A stretch of DNA of 64,000 nucleotides from Rhodococcus rhodnii (lineage in GTDB: Bacteria; Actinomycetota; Actinomycetes; Mycobacteriales; Pseudonocardiaceae): positions 1-64,000 of the forward strand of contig JOAA01000011.1 of NCBI GenBank assembly GCA_000720375.1, in the 5' to 3' direction. Shown one piece after another: positions 17,666 to 25,357 of the stretch. The position numbers and the translations under genes were made by a program. Every line of letters begins with the position of its first letter. Position 1 is the first letter of the stretch. A model generated the notes under the pieces. It saw nothing but the letters and a program-made list of their open reading frames with translations. It made no database searches and was not told the DNA's origin.

Positions 17666-18340
17666 ATGCTGATCTTCGACGCGGACGACACCCTGTGGGA
17701 GAACAACGTCCTGTTCGAGCGGGTGATCGACGACTTCCTCGACTGGCTGGCCCACCCGACGATGGACAAGGCCCAACTGCGGCCGATCCTCGACGACATC
17801 GAACGAGCCAACATCGTCACGGTCGGCTACGGCAGCAAAGCCCTGCTGCACAACCTCCGAGAGACGTTCTCGCACCTCTACGAACGTGAGGTGTCCGCCG
17901 AGGAGAGCAGGCAGATCGAGGAGCTCGCGGTCACACTGATCGACCACCGCGTCGAGCTGATCGAAGGCGTCCCCGACACCCTCACCGAGCTCAGCACCCG
18001 CCACCACCTGCTGATGCTCACCAAGGGCGACACGGACGAGCAGCAGCGCAAGATCGACCACTCCGGCCTAGCCCACCACTTCCAGAGCATCCACATCGTG
18101 GCCGAGAAGGACCCGGACACCTACCGGCAGCTGGCCAAAGAGCTGAGCTTGGACGTCGGCAACACCTGGATGATCGGCAACTCACCGAAGTCGGACATCC
18201 TGTCGTCAAGGGCGGCAGGCATGAACGCGGTCTTCATCCCGAACGTGCACACCTGGGTGCTCGAAGAGGACGAACTGGACCCGGCCGACGAGGGCGTACT
18301 CCACCTGGAAAGGTTCACCGACCTCCTCAAACACTTCTGA
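17666..18340 (+). CDS. HAD-family hydrolase (YjjG-like phosphatase)
   Basis: A 224-aa cytosolic phosphatase-type protein. Motif I is MLIFDADDTLW (nucleophile Asp and Asp+2), motif II T in LTKGD, a Lys in the following helix, and motif IV GNSPKSDI. The all-alpha cap after motif I fits subclass I. The ATG at 17666 was chosen because the DxD motif needs only a short lead. A TAGGCT box (17650-17655) lies about 10 bases before it with no Shine-Dalgarno sequence, suggesting a leaderless mRNA. Upstream in-frame starts at 17624 or 17663 are possible. Substrate unknown; probably a nucleotide or sugar phosphate. Confidence 0.8.
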   Translation: MLIFDADDTLWENNVLFERVIDDFLDWLAHPTMDKAQLRPILDDIERANIVTVGYGSKALLHNLRETFSHLYEREVSAEESRQIEELAVTLIDHRVELIEGVPDTLTELSTRHHLLMLTKGDTDEQQRKIDHSGLAHHFQSIHIVAEKDPDTYRQLAKELSLDVGNTWMIGNSPKSDILSSRAAGMNAVFIPNVHTWVLEEDELDPADEGVLHLERFTDLLKHF

Positions 18341-18580
18341 GGCCGTCCCCACCAGAAAGCCCGCCCAGCCACCCGCGACACCTCACCCCGGACCCGGCAA
18401 ACCGAGGGTGGCTTAACTACCCCGCAAGGAGGGCTATCCAGGCCAGCCTGGAGCGTCGTTGCGAGTGGGCTGCGCGGTCTGGGTGATCACTCGAAGCTGG
18501 AACGCAAGCCAGCGGCTATCAGCGAACCACGGACTGGTCTGTCGGGGATTTGCGAACGGGGCCGTTCGTGCGGTGGCAGG
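18341..18580. other. Intergenic region with a lone CGAACGG palindrome
   Basis: 240 bases between convergent genes. Apart from the perfect inverted repeat CGAACGG-GG-CCGTTCG at 18553-18568, preceded by GGGGATTT as in the dispersed repeat, I see no other element. There is no DnaA box in this copy. Confidence 0.5.
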
Positions 18581-18739
18581 TCATTCCTCGGTCGTCACGT
18601 TGTTGAACCAGAGCTTCGGCTCCAGCCAGGGGAAGACCACGAACAACAGGAGTGCGATCACGCCGAGGATCAGGATCGCGGCGATCGTGATCCTGACCGC
18701 CAGCGGGCCGGGGATCTTGCGCCAGATCCAGCCGTACAT
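18581..18739 (-). CDS. Small single-pass membrane protein following sortase
   Basis: A 52-aa protein (MYGWIWRKIPGPLAVRITIA at its N-terminus) with a short cytosolic basic start, one membrane helix (about 17-38) and an acidic tail ending N-V-T-T-E-E. Its ATG overlaps the sortase stop (TGATG), so it is co-translated. Proteins with this W-I-W-R-K-x-P-G-P start occur next to class E sortase genes in many actinobacteria. Function unknown; a role with sortase or at the division site is an inference from context. Confidence 0.8.
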   Translation of the reverse strand: MYGWIWRKIPGPLAVRITIAAILILGVIALLLFVVFPWLEPKLWFNNVTTEE

Positions 18740-19611
18740 CAGTCGTTCTCCGAGAGGGCGGTGGGCAGCTCGTTGGGTGCGGCTGGGTTCTTGGCTGCCT
18801 GGTCGGTCAGCACGAGGTGCACGATGAGCCGCTGTGCGTCTGAGAACTTCGGATGGCACGTGGTCAGGGTCATCAGTGCGGCGCCGGGTTTCGTGCCGGG
18901 AGCGGCGTACGGAACGGGCGAAATGACCCCGCCCTGCGAAGGCTTGACGATTTCGCGGCCGGAGACCTTGGCGTAGTCGGCACCGAGCTTGTTCACGCGC
19001 TCACAGCGCTGGCTCTTGTTCTTCACCGAGTCCCAGTTCTTGGCCTCGCTGTCCAGCGGGAGCATCCGGTAGGTGAACCAGCTGGTCGAGGTCTCGATCA
19101 CCACCGCGTCGCACGACTGCAGCAGGTCGAGGTCGTTGAACGGGGCGCCTTTGCCGACCCGGTGGCCCGCGACGGAGAAGTTGCCGTGCTCGCCCGGCAG
19201 CGCCGTGCCCTTGTAGTGGCCCGGTCCACTCTCCAGGGTCTTGTCGTTGGTGCCTTCGAGCACTGTGAAGTGAAAATCCGGTCCGAACTTCGGGATGTAG
19301 AGCTTGGCGAAGCCCTTGCCGTCCTCCAGCTCGAACTTGTTGGTCCGCTCGCCGCCTTCGACGACGTCCGCGCCCGGGTGCTGCCACTGGTCGTCCAGCG
19401 CCGCGGTGGCTTCCCGCTGCTTGCCCGCGGAGAACAAGTCCGTGATGTAGAGCTCGTAGACCACGAAGAGCAGCACGATCATGCCTGCGGTGATCAGCAG
19501 TTCGCCGATGTTCCGGACCACGTTCCGGGCCCGGTCACCGCTCCGCGGCGGCCCGTCCTGCAGGTCGCCGTACAAGCGCCCAGAGTCGTAGTCACCCTCA
19601 TGAGTTCCCAC
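18739..19611 (-). CDS. srtE: Class E sortase
   Basis: A 290-aa transpeptidase anchored by an N-terminal membrane helix (about 37-54). Catalytic residues are visible: His150 (SVAGHR), Cys252 (TLTTCHPKF) and Arg261 (DAQRLIV). Class E enzymes attach surface proteins carrying LAxTG-type signals to the cell wall. The GTG start has GGGGAG six bases upstream. It is divergent from crgA, with about 117 bp between starts. No sorting-signal substrate lies in the window. Confidence 0.92.
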   Translation of the reverse strand: MGTHEGDYDSGRLYGDLQDGPPRSGDRARNVVRNIGELLITAGMIVLLFVVYELYITDLFSAGKQREATAALDDQWQHPGADVVEGGERTNKFELEDGKGFAKLYIPKFGPDFHFTVLEGTNDKTLESGPGHYKGTALPGEHGNFSVAGHRVGKGAPFNDLDLLQSCDAVVIETSTSWFTYRMLPLDSEAKNWDSVKNKSQRCERVNKLGADYAKVSGREIVKPSQGGVISPVPYAAPGTKPGAALMTLTTCHPKFSDAQRLIVHLVLTDQAAKNPAAPNELPTALSEND

Positions 19612-19728
19612 TCGTACTCCCCTGGTGGTTCGCGAGCCTTTTCGACTACGTTAACGTGTTCCCACGGCGGCAGTTGCGGACCTCCGCTTGCCGCCGTATA
19701 CGCACGCATAACGCCAGGCGAGGACACG

Positions 19729-19998
19729 ATGCCCAAGTCCAAGGTTCGCAAGAAGAGCGTCTACACGGCGCCCGCCAGCGATCGCCGTACCCCGGTGAAG
19801 GTGCGTGGGGGCGGCCCTTCGCATCCGCTGTACATCGCGGTGATGCTCGGTGTCATGGTGATCGGCCTTGCTTGGCTGGTGGTCAACTACATCGCCGGGC
19901 AGGACATCCCGTTCATGTCCGACCTGGGCAACTGGAACTTCGCGATCGGCTTCGCGCTGATGATCGGCGGCCTGCTGATGACCATGCGGTGGCGCTGA
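19729..19998 (+). CDS. crgA: Cell division protein CrgA
   Basis: An 89-aa protein: a basic N-terminus (MPKSKVRKK) and two membrane helices (about 33-53 and 69-87) separated by a short loop, the standard CrgA layout. It sits at the septum, links FtsZ-ring and peptidoglycan synthases in mycobacteria and controls sporulation septation in Streptomyces. AGGA lies six bases before the ATG. A hairpin at 20019-20058 probably ends the transcript. Confidence 0.95.
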   Translation: MPKSKVRKKSVYTAPASDRRTPVKVRGGGPSHPLYIAVMLGVMVIGLAWLVVNYIAGQDIPFMSDLGNWNFAIGFALMIGGLLMTMRWR

Positions 19999-20018
19999 AA
20001 ACCTGCTGTTCACTCGGT

Positions 20019-20058
20019 AGTGGGACGCTGGACTACACCCGTTCAGCCCAGCGTCACT
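20019..20058 (+). terminator. Hairpin downstream of crgA
   Basis: Arms GACGCTGG (20024-20031) and CCAGCGTC (20048-20055), extended by AGT/ACT with a bulge, with a 16-base loop. There is no T-run, as is common for GC-rich actinomycete terminators. Confidence 0.45.
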
Positions 20059-20086
20059 GAACCACAAGGATGTAACTCATCCCCAG

Positions 20087-20108
20087 TGTGGACAACTCTT
20101 GTGGATAA
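20087..20108. promoter_or_regulatory. Pair of DnaA boxes outside oriC
   Basis: Two perfect boxes in the same orientation, TGTGGACAA (20087-20095) and TGTGGATAA (20100-20108), with 4 bp between them. They lie just upstream of the PH-domain gene start at 20126. They could regulate that gene or titrate DnaA; no origin gene is adjacent. Confidence 0.6.
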
Positions 20109-20125
20109 GTAGGACGCATCGTCAC

Positions 20126-20536
20126 GTGACGTCACCAAAGGCCCGTCTTGTCTGGTCAACGCCACCGCTCCTGGTCGCTGTCGGCTGGGTGGCCACGGCT
20201 GGCGCAGCGACGTGGGCGATCTTCAACGACGACACGGCGGGACGTGTCCTGGTCGGCCTGGCCGCGCTGGTCGCGGCCTTACTGGCGTTGCAGGGCACGC
20301 TCGCGCGGCCGCGTCTGGCAGCCGACAGCAACGGCCTCGTTCTGCGGCGATTCGCCAGCAAGAGGCAGTGGACGTGGGCCGAGGTCAACGTCCGGCTGGT
20401 GCGCACGCGCAGGCTCGGCCGCGAGGTGAGCACGCTTGAGCTCGACGCCGAGGACGACCTGGTCGTCCTCGGCTGGCTCGATCTCGGCGTCGCCCCGGAA
20501 GACGTCGCCGACGCGCTGCGCGAGCTACGTACTTGA
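20126..20536 (+). CDS. PH-domain membrane protein (Rv0010c-like)
   Basis: A 136-aa protein with two membrane helices near the N-terminus (about 12-30 and 36-55), followed by a bacterial pleckstrin-like domain (LVLRRFASKRQWTWAEVNVRLV). The GTG at 20126 was chosen because an upstream ATG (20099) would lie within the DnaA-box pair. The GTG lies inside CACGTGACGTCAC. Equivalent genes sit beside crgA and ppiA in mycobacteria. Function unknown. Its last 12 bases overlap the rhomboid gene's end, which is convergent. Confidence 0.7.
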   Translation: MTSPKARLVWSTPPLLVAVGWVATAGAATWAIFNDDTAGRVLVGLAALVAALLALQGTLARPRLAADSNGLVLRRFASKRQWTWAEVNVRLVRTRRLGREVSTLELDAEDDLVVLGWLDLGVAPEDVADALRELRT

Positions 20537-21457
20537 GACCTGCCGGTAGCAGCTGACCTGCGAGTTCTCGTGGACGCACGTCGCGGGTCGATCAAACCCG
20601 CTGTCCCTGACGAACACCAGTCCGACCAGTACGACCAGCGCCGCGACCAGGGTCGCGACCTGCACTTTCGTCCGGATCTTCGCCGGTGGATAGAGAAACC
20701 CGAGCGCGACCGCGGCGCCGGTGATCAGGCCGCCGATGTGGCCGAAGATCGAGATGTTGGCGATCGTGAACGTGAAGACCAGGTTCAGCGCGATGATGCC
20801 CAGCGCGGGCGCGATCGGCAGCTTCAGCCGGAACACCGCGACCGCGAGCGCACCCATCAGGCCGAAGATCGCGCCCGACGCGCCAGCTGTGAACCCGTAG
20901 TCGACGACCACCCTGCCTGTGCTCGTTTGGGAGGCGGTCTCGGGGTCGAACAGAAACACCATGACGCTGCCGCCCAGCAAGGCCACCAGGTAAAGCGCGA
21001 GGAACCGGACCCGTCCGAACAACATCTCCAGGTCACGGCCCACGATGTACAGCGACACCATGTTCACGACGAGGTGGATCACGCCATAGTGCAGGAAGCC
21101 GTTGGTGATCAGCCGCCACCACTCACCGCCCGCGACCGCAGGCGGGTAGAGCACACCGAGTTCGAACGGGTACGAGAACTGGTTGTTGGTGATGCTCTGT
21201 GCCTGCGCGGCGGTCAGCGCGAAGACTGCCACGTTCAGCAGGAGCAAGATCGGCATCACGATCGGCTTCGTGTTCAGCTCGGCGCCCGCGACAGTCACCG
21301 CGCGCCGCTGCGTACGCCTGCCCTCGTTCACACAGTCGACGCACTGGTAGCCGACTGATGCTTCCCGCAGGCACTCCGGGCATGACGGCCGTTCACACCG
21401 GACGCAGCGCAGCCCCGTCGGCCGGTCCGGGTGCCGCACGCAGACTTCGTCAGCCAC
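20525..21457 (-). CDS. Rhomboid-family intramembrane serine protease with N-terminal zinc finger
   Basis: A 310-aa membrane protease. Residues 1-48 form a B-box-like zinc finger with repeated C-x2-C pairs (RCVRCERPSCPECL, YQCVDC). Six or seven membrane helices follow. The catalytic pair is visible as Ser194 in GASG and His240 in IFGHIGG, with the HLVVNM motif of helix 2 (oxyanion side). It cleaves membrane-spanning substrates; its target is unknown. GTG start. The 5' end overlaps the ppiA stop by 8 bp, so the two genes form an operon. Confidence 0.92.
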   Translation of the reverse strand: MADEVCVRHPDRPTGLRCVRCERPSCPECLREASVGYQCVDCVNEGRRTQRRAVTVAGAELNTKPIVMPILLLLNVAVFALTAAQAQSITNNQFSYPFELGVLYPPAVAGGEWWRLITNGFLHYGVIHLVVNMVSLYIVGRDLEMLFGRVRFLALYLVALLGGSVMVFLFDPETASQTSTGRVVVDYGFTAGASGAIFGLMGALAVAVFRLKLPIAPALGIIALNLVFTFTIANISIFGHIGGLITGAAVALGFLYPPAKIRTKVQVATLVAALVVLVGLVFVRDSGFDRPATCVHENSQVSCYRQVSST

Positions 21458-22001
21458 GCTCGATGACCACTCGGTTGATCACCACGTCCTCGACCGGCCG
21501 GTCCTGACCAGCGGTTTTGACGCGGGAGATGGCGTCGACGACGTTGCGCGACTCCTGGTCGGTGACCTCGCCGAAGATCGTGTGCTTGAAGTTCAGGTGT
21601 GGCGTCGGCTTGACCGTGATGAAGAACTGGGAGCCGTTGGTGTTCGGCCGGTTGATGTTGGCCATGGCCAGCAGGTACGGCTTGTTGAACTGCAGTTCCG
21701 CGGTGAATTCGTCCGGCACGGTGAAGCCGGGCCCGCCGCGGCCGGTGCCGGTCGGGTCGCCGCCCTGGATCATGAAACCGTCGATGATCCGGTGGAAGAT
21801 CGAGCCGTCGTAGTAAGGGCCGGAAGTGCCGCCCTGTGCGTTCTGCGGCGAATACTCCTTCGTGCCCTCGGCGAGCCCGACGAAGCTTTTCACGGTTTTC
21901 GGGGCGTAATCAGGGAAAAGGGCGATCCGGATGTCACCGAGCGTGGTCTGCAGGGTGGCCGTCACCTTGATCCCGACGAGTGATTCGTTGCTGTCTGCCA
22001 C
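21450..22001 (-). CDS. ppiA: Cyclophilin-type peptidyl-prolyl cis-trans isomerase
   Basis: A 183-aa cytosolic foldase. Cyclophilin signatures: FHRIIDGFMIQGGDPTGTG with the catalytic Arg, NGSQFFIT, and HTIFGEV. The usual LAMANAG loop reads LAMANIN here. It speeds proline isomerisation in folding proteins. No signal peptide is present, in line with mycobacterial PpiA. First gene of the ppiA-rhomboid unit. Confidence 0.94.
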   Translation of the reverse strand: MADSNESLVGIKVTATLQTTLGDIRIALFPDYAPKTVKSFVGLAEGTKEYSPQNAQGGTSGPYYDGSIFHRIIDGFMIQGGDPTGTGRGGPGFTVPDEFTAELQFNKPYLLAMANINRPNTNGSQFFITVKPTPHLNFKHTIFGEVTDQESRNVVDAISRVKTAGQDRPVEDVVINRVVIERG

Positions 22002-22105
22002 GCCCTCAATCGTGCCATCCAGAGCGGGAACGGTTCGGAAGGGGCAGTATGGGGAACCTGTCTATTAACTAACTGACCCGCGACCCATTGGCGAGGTGAA
22101 GGCAC

Positions 22106-22534
22106 ATGACTCGGGCCCCAGAGGCGGTGGACAAGGCCGTCGACGCGGTCCGCCGGGCGGAGCACAAGCTGGTCGAAAGCGCAGGAGATGTCGCGACCAA
22201 GACCCGCCGAACCCGCCGCAAGCTGGCACGCAAGGCCAAGGCCACCCGCAAGGACCTGGTGAAAAGCGCCAAGAAGGCCAAGGAGACGGCCCAGCAGCTG
22301 GCAGGCGCGGAACCCAAGCGTCGTCGTCGCTGGCCGTGGATGATCGCCCTGCTCGTGGCGGCCGCAGGCACCGTGGCGGCGGTGGCGGCCAAGGCCAAGG
22401 CGAGCGCGCAGGAGCAGGAAGAGGCGTTCACGCCGGAGCCCCGCTCCGAGGACGAGCAGCCTGCCGAGACCTCAAAGCAGCAGGACAACGGCCGCCCACA
22501 GCCGGCCAAATCAAGCACGCAAACGAAGAAATAG
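22106..22534 (+). CDS. Basic single-pass membrane protein, positional analogue of CwsA
   Basis: A 142-aa protein: the N-terminal 70 residues are Lys/Arg/Ala-rich and likely helical (coiled, with repeated KAK/RRT motifs), one membrane helix spans about 75-93, and a Gln/Glu/Pro-rich tail ends in K-K. In mycobacteria the gene between ppiA and gyrA (Rv0008c) is cwsA, a CrgA- and Wag31-binding protein with a similar arrangement of helical basic domain plus one helix. Sequence likeness is weak, so the link is by position only. The basic half could bind DNA or phospholipid. Confidence 0.6.
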   Translation: MTRAPEAVDKAVDAVRRAEHKLVESAGDVATKTRRTRRKLARKAKATRKDLVKSAKKAKETAQQLAGAEPKRRRRWPWMIALLVAAAGTVAAVAAKAKASAQEQEEAFTPEPRSEDEQPAETSKQQDNGRPQPAKSSTQTKK

Positions 22535-22542
22535 CCGTCGGC

Positions 22543-22585
22543 AAACCCCTGTTCGCCCACCCTCGAATTTGGTGAACGGGGGTTT
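22543..22585 (+). terminator. Hairpin after the CwsA-like gene
   Basis: AAACCCCTGTTC (22543-22554) pairs with GAACGGGGGTTT (22574-22585) with one mismatch, the loop including CGAATTT. It starts eight bases after the stop codon. Arms are symmetric, so it could work in both directions. Confidence 0.6.
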
Positions 22586-22940
22586 CGCCACGCCGCCGGC
22601 AAGCGCCTGGCACAAAAGCTTCTCGGTGACACCCAGCCGCGCCTCAACAAGGCCCGGGCCGATCGAGCCCAAGCCGAACCGTCCCCACCGATCCCAGAAC
22701 GTCACGTTGTGCCTGAACGACGGCGAACGCAGCTCCCGCCAGCAGACAGCTCCGCCACTCCCAGGCAGGATTTACGCTGGTGGGAACGGGATTTCGAGCA
22801 GACCCTGTGGCCTGGTGACGCCGACCTAGTGCAGCCGATTGCCGATGCACCAATGTCCGCGCAGCAGTGTTGCGAGGTGGGCCGGGTGCCTGCTGCCATT
22901 CGCGTGATCGACTTTGGCGAATCCCCCGACTCCAGGACAT

Positions 22941-23050
22941 CCCCCACCACTCCCGGGGGGACGACCCCAGGCCAGTCTATCGGGATATGGGCAGGTCAAG
23001 AGGGCTACCAGCCGGTTGTGGACAACCAGATTTGCGAACGGACCGTTCGC
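22941..23050 (+). repeat. Dispersed intergenic repeat, copy 3 (most complete)
   Basis: CCCACCACTCCCGGGGGG, ACGACCCC, AGTCTATCGGGATATGGGC, GGTCAAGAGGG, a DnaA box (TGTGGACAA, 23017-23025), ATTTGCGAACGG-A-CCGTTCGCG with palindrome core 23035-23049. It matches copy 1 on the right and copy 2 on the left, and so defines the full unit of about 110 bp. Confidence 0.8.
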
Positions 23051-23416
23051 GCGAAGTCGCGCGATCCAGGGTGGCCTCTTTGCCGCGGTGATCCGCCTCC
23101 ACAAACCAACCCCGAGCGACAGCCATACGGATCGCCGCCGTCCCCCAATGCGCGGTAGCGCAGACCGGTCCTTCGTGCTCCCTTCCTCCCGTCTGGCCTG
23201 TGCCTCGCAAACCATGGGTGTCAAGGGGGTCGGCCCACCCAACCCCGCCCCGAACGACGGCCAAACCGGCCTCTTGGTGGCCTCCCTGCCACATCTTTTG
23301 AGCACCCGGATTCCGAGATCCGCCGGGAACCCCGGGTGGCGTGTGCAAGAGGCGTACAGCCCGAGTTCCGGGTGGCTGAAAAGACAGGGAAGCCACCCAA
23401 GACAGCGACTCGCGAT

Positions 23417-23496
23417 CCCATTCGATCGGGGATACGACCTGTTCAAGGGGTTACCGGGCGGTTGTGGACAACCGGATCCACGAACGGGCCGTTGGC
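23417..23496 (+). repeat. Dispersed intergenic repeat, copy 4
   Basis: CCATTCGATCGGGGATACG, GTTCAAGGGGTTACCGGGCGG, a DnaA box (TGTGGACAA, 23463-23471), then CGAACGGGCCGTTGG (23481-23495), a palindrome with one mismatch. It lies about 370 bp from copy 3 in the same orientation. Confidence 0.7.
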
Positions 23497-23557
23497 TCGA
23501 AGTTCACTCTGGGGCGTCACGAACCGGGTGAGGCTGACGGGTTGTGGTGACGCTAAG

Positions 23558-24097
23558 TCAGAGGCCGAGGGTCGTGATGGCCTTTTCGGTGACGCGGCGG
23601 GCTTTGATCGACTGGGCTTGGTTGGTTGTCACGATCACGGCCGTGCCTTCTTTGGCCACCGCGTAGACGGAGCCCTTGTCCCCGCCGCTCGAGCCGCCCT
23701 TCCAGCCTGCTGGCGAGGTTGCCGGGTTTGACGAGTCGATGGGCGCGGCTTCGTCCACGAGTGCCTTCGCGTTCTTCGCGGTACCGACGTAGACCCGGAC
23801 AGTGAGTTGGACGTTGCCGTCGGCTCGGTAGAAGAAGCAGGCGGGGTGTGGTTTGTCCGCGGAGATGCGGACCTTGGTGGCGCGCTGCCCGTTGGCCTCT
23901 GCGACAAAGGCGCTTTCCAGGTACGGGCATGGGCCGTCGGCCACGGGTTCCGGGGCGGGCGGTGGACCTTCCGGTTGGGTGGTCGTCGGCGTTGTCCGCG
24001 TCGGCTGCGGGTTCTGTGCCGGGGGCTCGGCGTCGGGGCCGGTCGAGCAGCCGGCCAGGCAGCACGCCAGCAGCAGGGCTGAAGTCAGTCGCCTCAT
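23558..24097 (-). CDS. DUF2020-type lipoprotein
   Basis: A 179-aa secreted lipoprotein. The start was set at the ATG giving MRRLTSALLLACCLAGCSTG: an n-region of Arg, hydrophobic core and lipobox L-A-G-C. A Thr/Pro/Gln linker follows, then a globular domain with GPCPYLES, NGQRATKVRI and ACFFYRADG, which I recall from the DUF2020 family of actinobacterial lipoproteins. Two cysteines in the domain likely pair. Function unknown. Confidence 0.75.
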   Translation of the reverse strand: MRRLTSALLLACCLAGCSTGPDAEPPAQNPQPTRTTPTTTQPEGPPPAPEPVADGPCPYLESAFVAEANGQRATKVRISADKPHPACFFYRADGNVQLTVRVYVGTAKNAKALVDEAAPIDSSNPATSPAGWKGGSSGGDKGSVYAVAKEGTAVIVTTNQAQSIKARRVTEKAITTLGL

Positions 24098-24217
24098 AGG
24101 TCCGCCAGTCAACCAGAGTCCTTCCGAGTGATCTCCCGGCACCTCGTTGAACCTTCTACAGCCTTGCGGCGTAACTCCCTGCGCACCTTGCTAATCCTGC
24201 ATACGTAAGGGGTATGG

Positions 24218-24631
24218 ATGGACGCCATCCTGAGGCGCAGGGAAGACCTGCTCTCAATTTTTCGGATCGTGGTCGGGTTGCTGTTCGTCAGCCACGGCGC
24301 TGCCAAGTTGTTCGGCGTGCTGGGTGGACGGACCGTCCAATTCGGGGCGTGGCCATCGTTCTACGCCGCCGTGATCGAACTTGTCGCCGGTGGAGCCGTG
24401 CTGCTCGGGATCGGAACCCGGGTGGCCGCGGTGATCTGTTCCGGTGAGATGGCCTATGCGTACTTCGTCAGTCATCAGTCGAAGGCGTTGTGGCCGATCG
24501 AGAACGGCGGCGAACTCGCCGCGATCTACAGCTGGACGTTCCTGCTTATCGCGTTCTTCGGACCGGGGACGTGGACGTTGTCCCGGTTGTGGAACAAGCA
24601 GAAGCAAACCGCGGAACCCGTGGCCGGCTGA
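24218..24631 (+). CDS. DoxX-family membrane protein
   Basis: A 137-aa protein with four predicted membrane helices. Family features include ILRIVVGLLFVSHGAAKLF-like helix 1 (here SIFRIVVGLLFVSHGAAKLF) and the GGELAAIYSW segment in helix 3-4. DoxX proteins are small quinone-related or redox-linked membrane proteins; in mycobacteria one acts with SodA and SseA. AAGGGG lies six bases before the ATG. It stands alone, convergent with the FadR-type gene. Confidence 0.85.
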   Translation: MDAILRRREDLLSIFRIVVGLLFVSHGAAKLFGVLGGRTVQFGAWPSFYAAVIELVAGGAVLLGIGTRVAAVICSGEMAYAYFVSHQSKALWPIENGGELAAIYSWTFLLIAFFGPGTWTLSRLWNKQKQTAEPVAG

Positions 24632-24667
24632 GCCGAAGCACCTGGGTCCTGGCAGCGCCGCCAGGGC

Positions 24668-25357
24668 TCAGGGCTTGAGCAGACGGTCCAATTCGGCCGC
24701 GGAGTCGAGCACGATGCACCGCGAAACCCGTTCCGCCTCAGCGGCATTGCCCTGCGAGATGGCTTCGGCTTCCAGTCCGTGCCAGTCCAGCGCCGTCGTT
24801 TGCAGGTTCGGCGGCATCAGCTGCAGCTCGGCTCGGCCGTGCAACACCTCGGCGGTCACTTCGCCGACGTGGACGAATAAATCGTTGCCAGAGGCCACAA
24901 AGACCTGACGGTGGAACGCGACGTCGGCTTCGACGAACGCAGGCGTGTCACCAGCGATGGCGTGCTTGCGCATCTCGTCCGCGAGCCGCAGCAATTCTCC
25001 GCGTTGTTCGTCGGATGCGTTGGTAGCGGCCAAACCCGCGGCCACCGGTTCGACGGCGGCGCGCAATTGGGACAGTTGCCTGAGCAGTTCCGCTCGATCG
25101 GAACCCGCCAGTCGCCAACGGATCAGCTGCGGGTCGAAGAGGTTCCACTCGGCGATCGGCAACACGATGAGGCCGATCTTTGGCCGGCTACGAACCATCT
25201 TCAATGCTTCGAGGACTCGAACCGCTTCTCTGCCAACGGTTCGGGAGACGCCGTACTTAGTGGTCAGCTCGTCGAGCCGGAGCACCGTGCCCGGCGGATA
25301 GCGGCCGGAGGTCAGCGCGAGGCCGAGCGAGTCCAGCAGATGTGCGTGCAGTGTCAC
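24668..25357 (-). CDS. FadR/GntR-family transcriptional regulator
   Basis: A 229-aa regulator: an N-terminal winged helix-turn-helix (YGVSRTVGREAVRVLEALKMV) and a C-terminal all-helical FCD ligand domain with the metal-binding pattern (D in EADVAFHRQV, His residues downstream in VGEVTAEVLHGRAE). These bind small organic acids. Its GTG start overlaps the ispD-like stop, so the two are one operon; the regulator may control that operon. Confidence 0.87.
   Translation of the reverse strand: MTLHAHLLDSLGLALTSGRYPPGTVLRLDELTTKYGVSRTVGREAVRVLEALKMVRSRPKIGLIVLPIAEWNLFDPQLIRWRLAGSDRAELLRQLSQLRAAVEPVAAGLAATNASDEQRGELLRLADEMRKHAIAGDTPAFVEADVAFHRQVFVASGNDLFVHVGEVTAEVLHGRAELQLMPPNLQTTALDWHGLEAEAISQGNAAEAERVSRCIVLDSAAELDRLLKP

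Larger units (their letters stand above)
22586..23557. other. Near 1-kb non-coding region with two dispersed repeat copies
   Basis: No gene supported on either strand; open frames crossing it are Arg/Pro-rich and lack a start signal. It holds repeat copy 3 (22941-23050) and copy 4 (23417-23496). Between them the sequence is unremarkable. It marks the boundary between the conserved division cluster and the accessory block. Confidence 0.55.

Noticed and set aside
22709..23158. Plus-strand frame of 149 codons over a dispersed repeat
   Set aside because: It crosses the DnaA-box repeat, lacks a ribosome-binding site, and has no recognisable domain.
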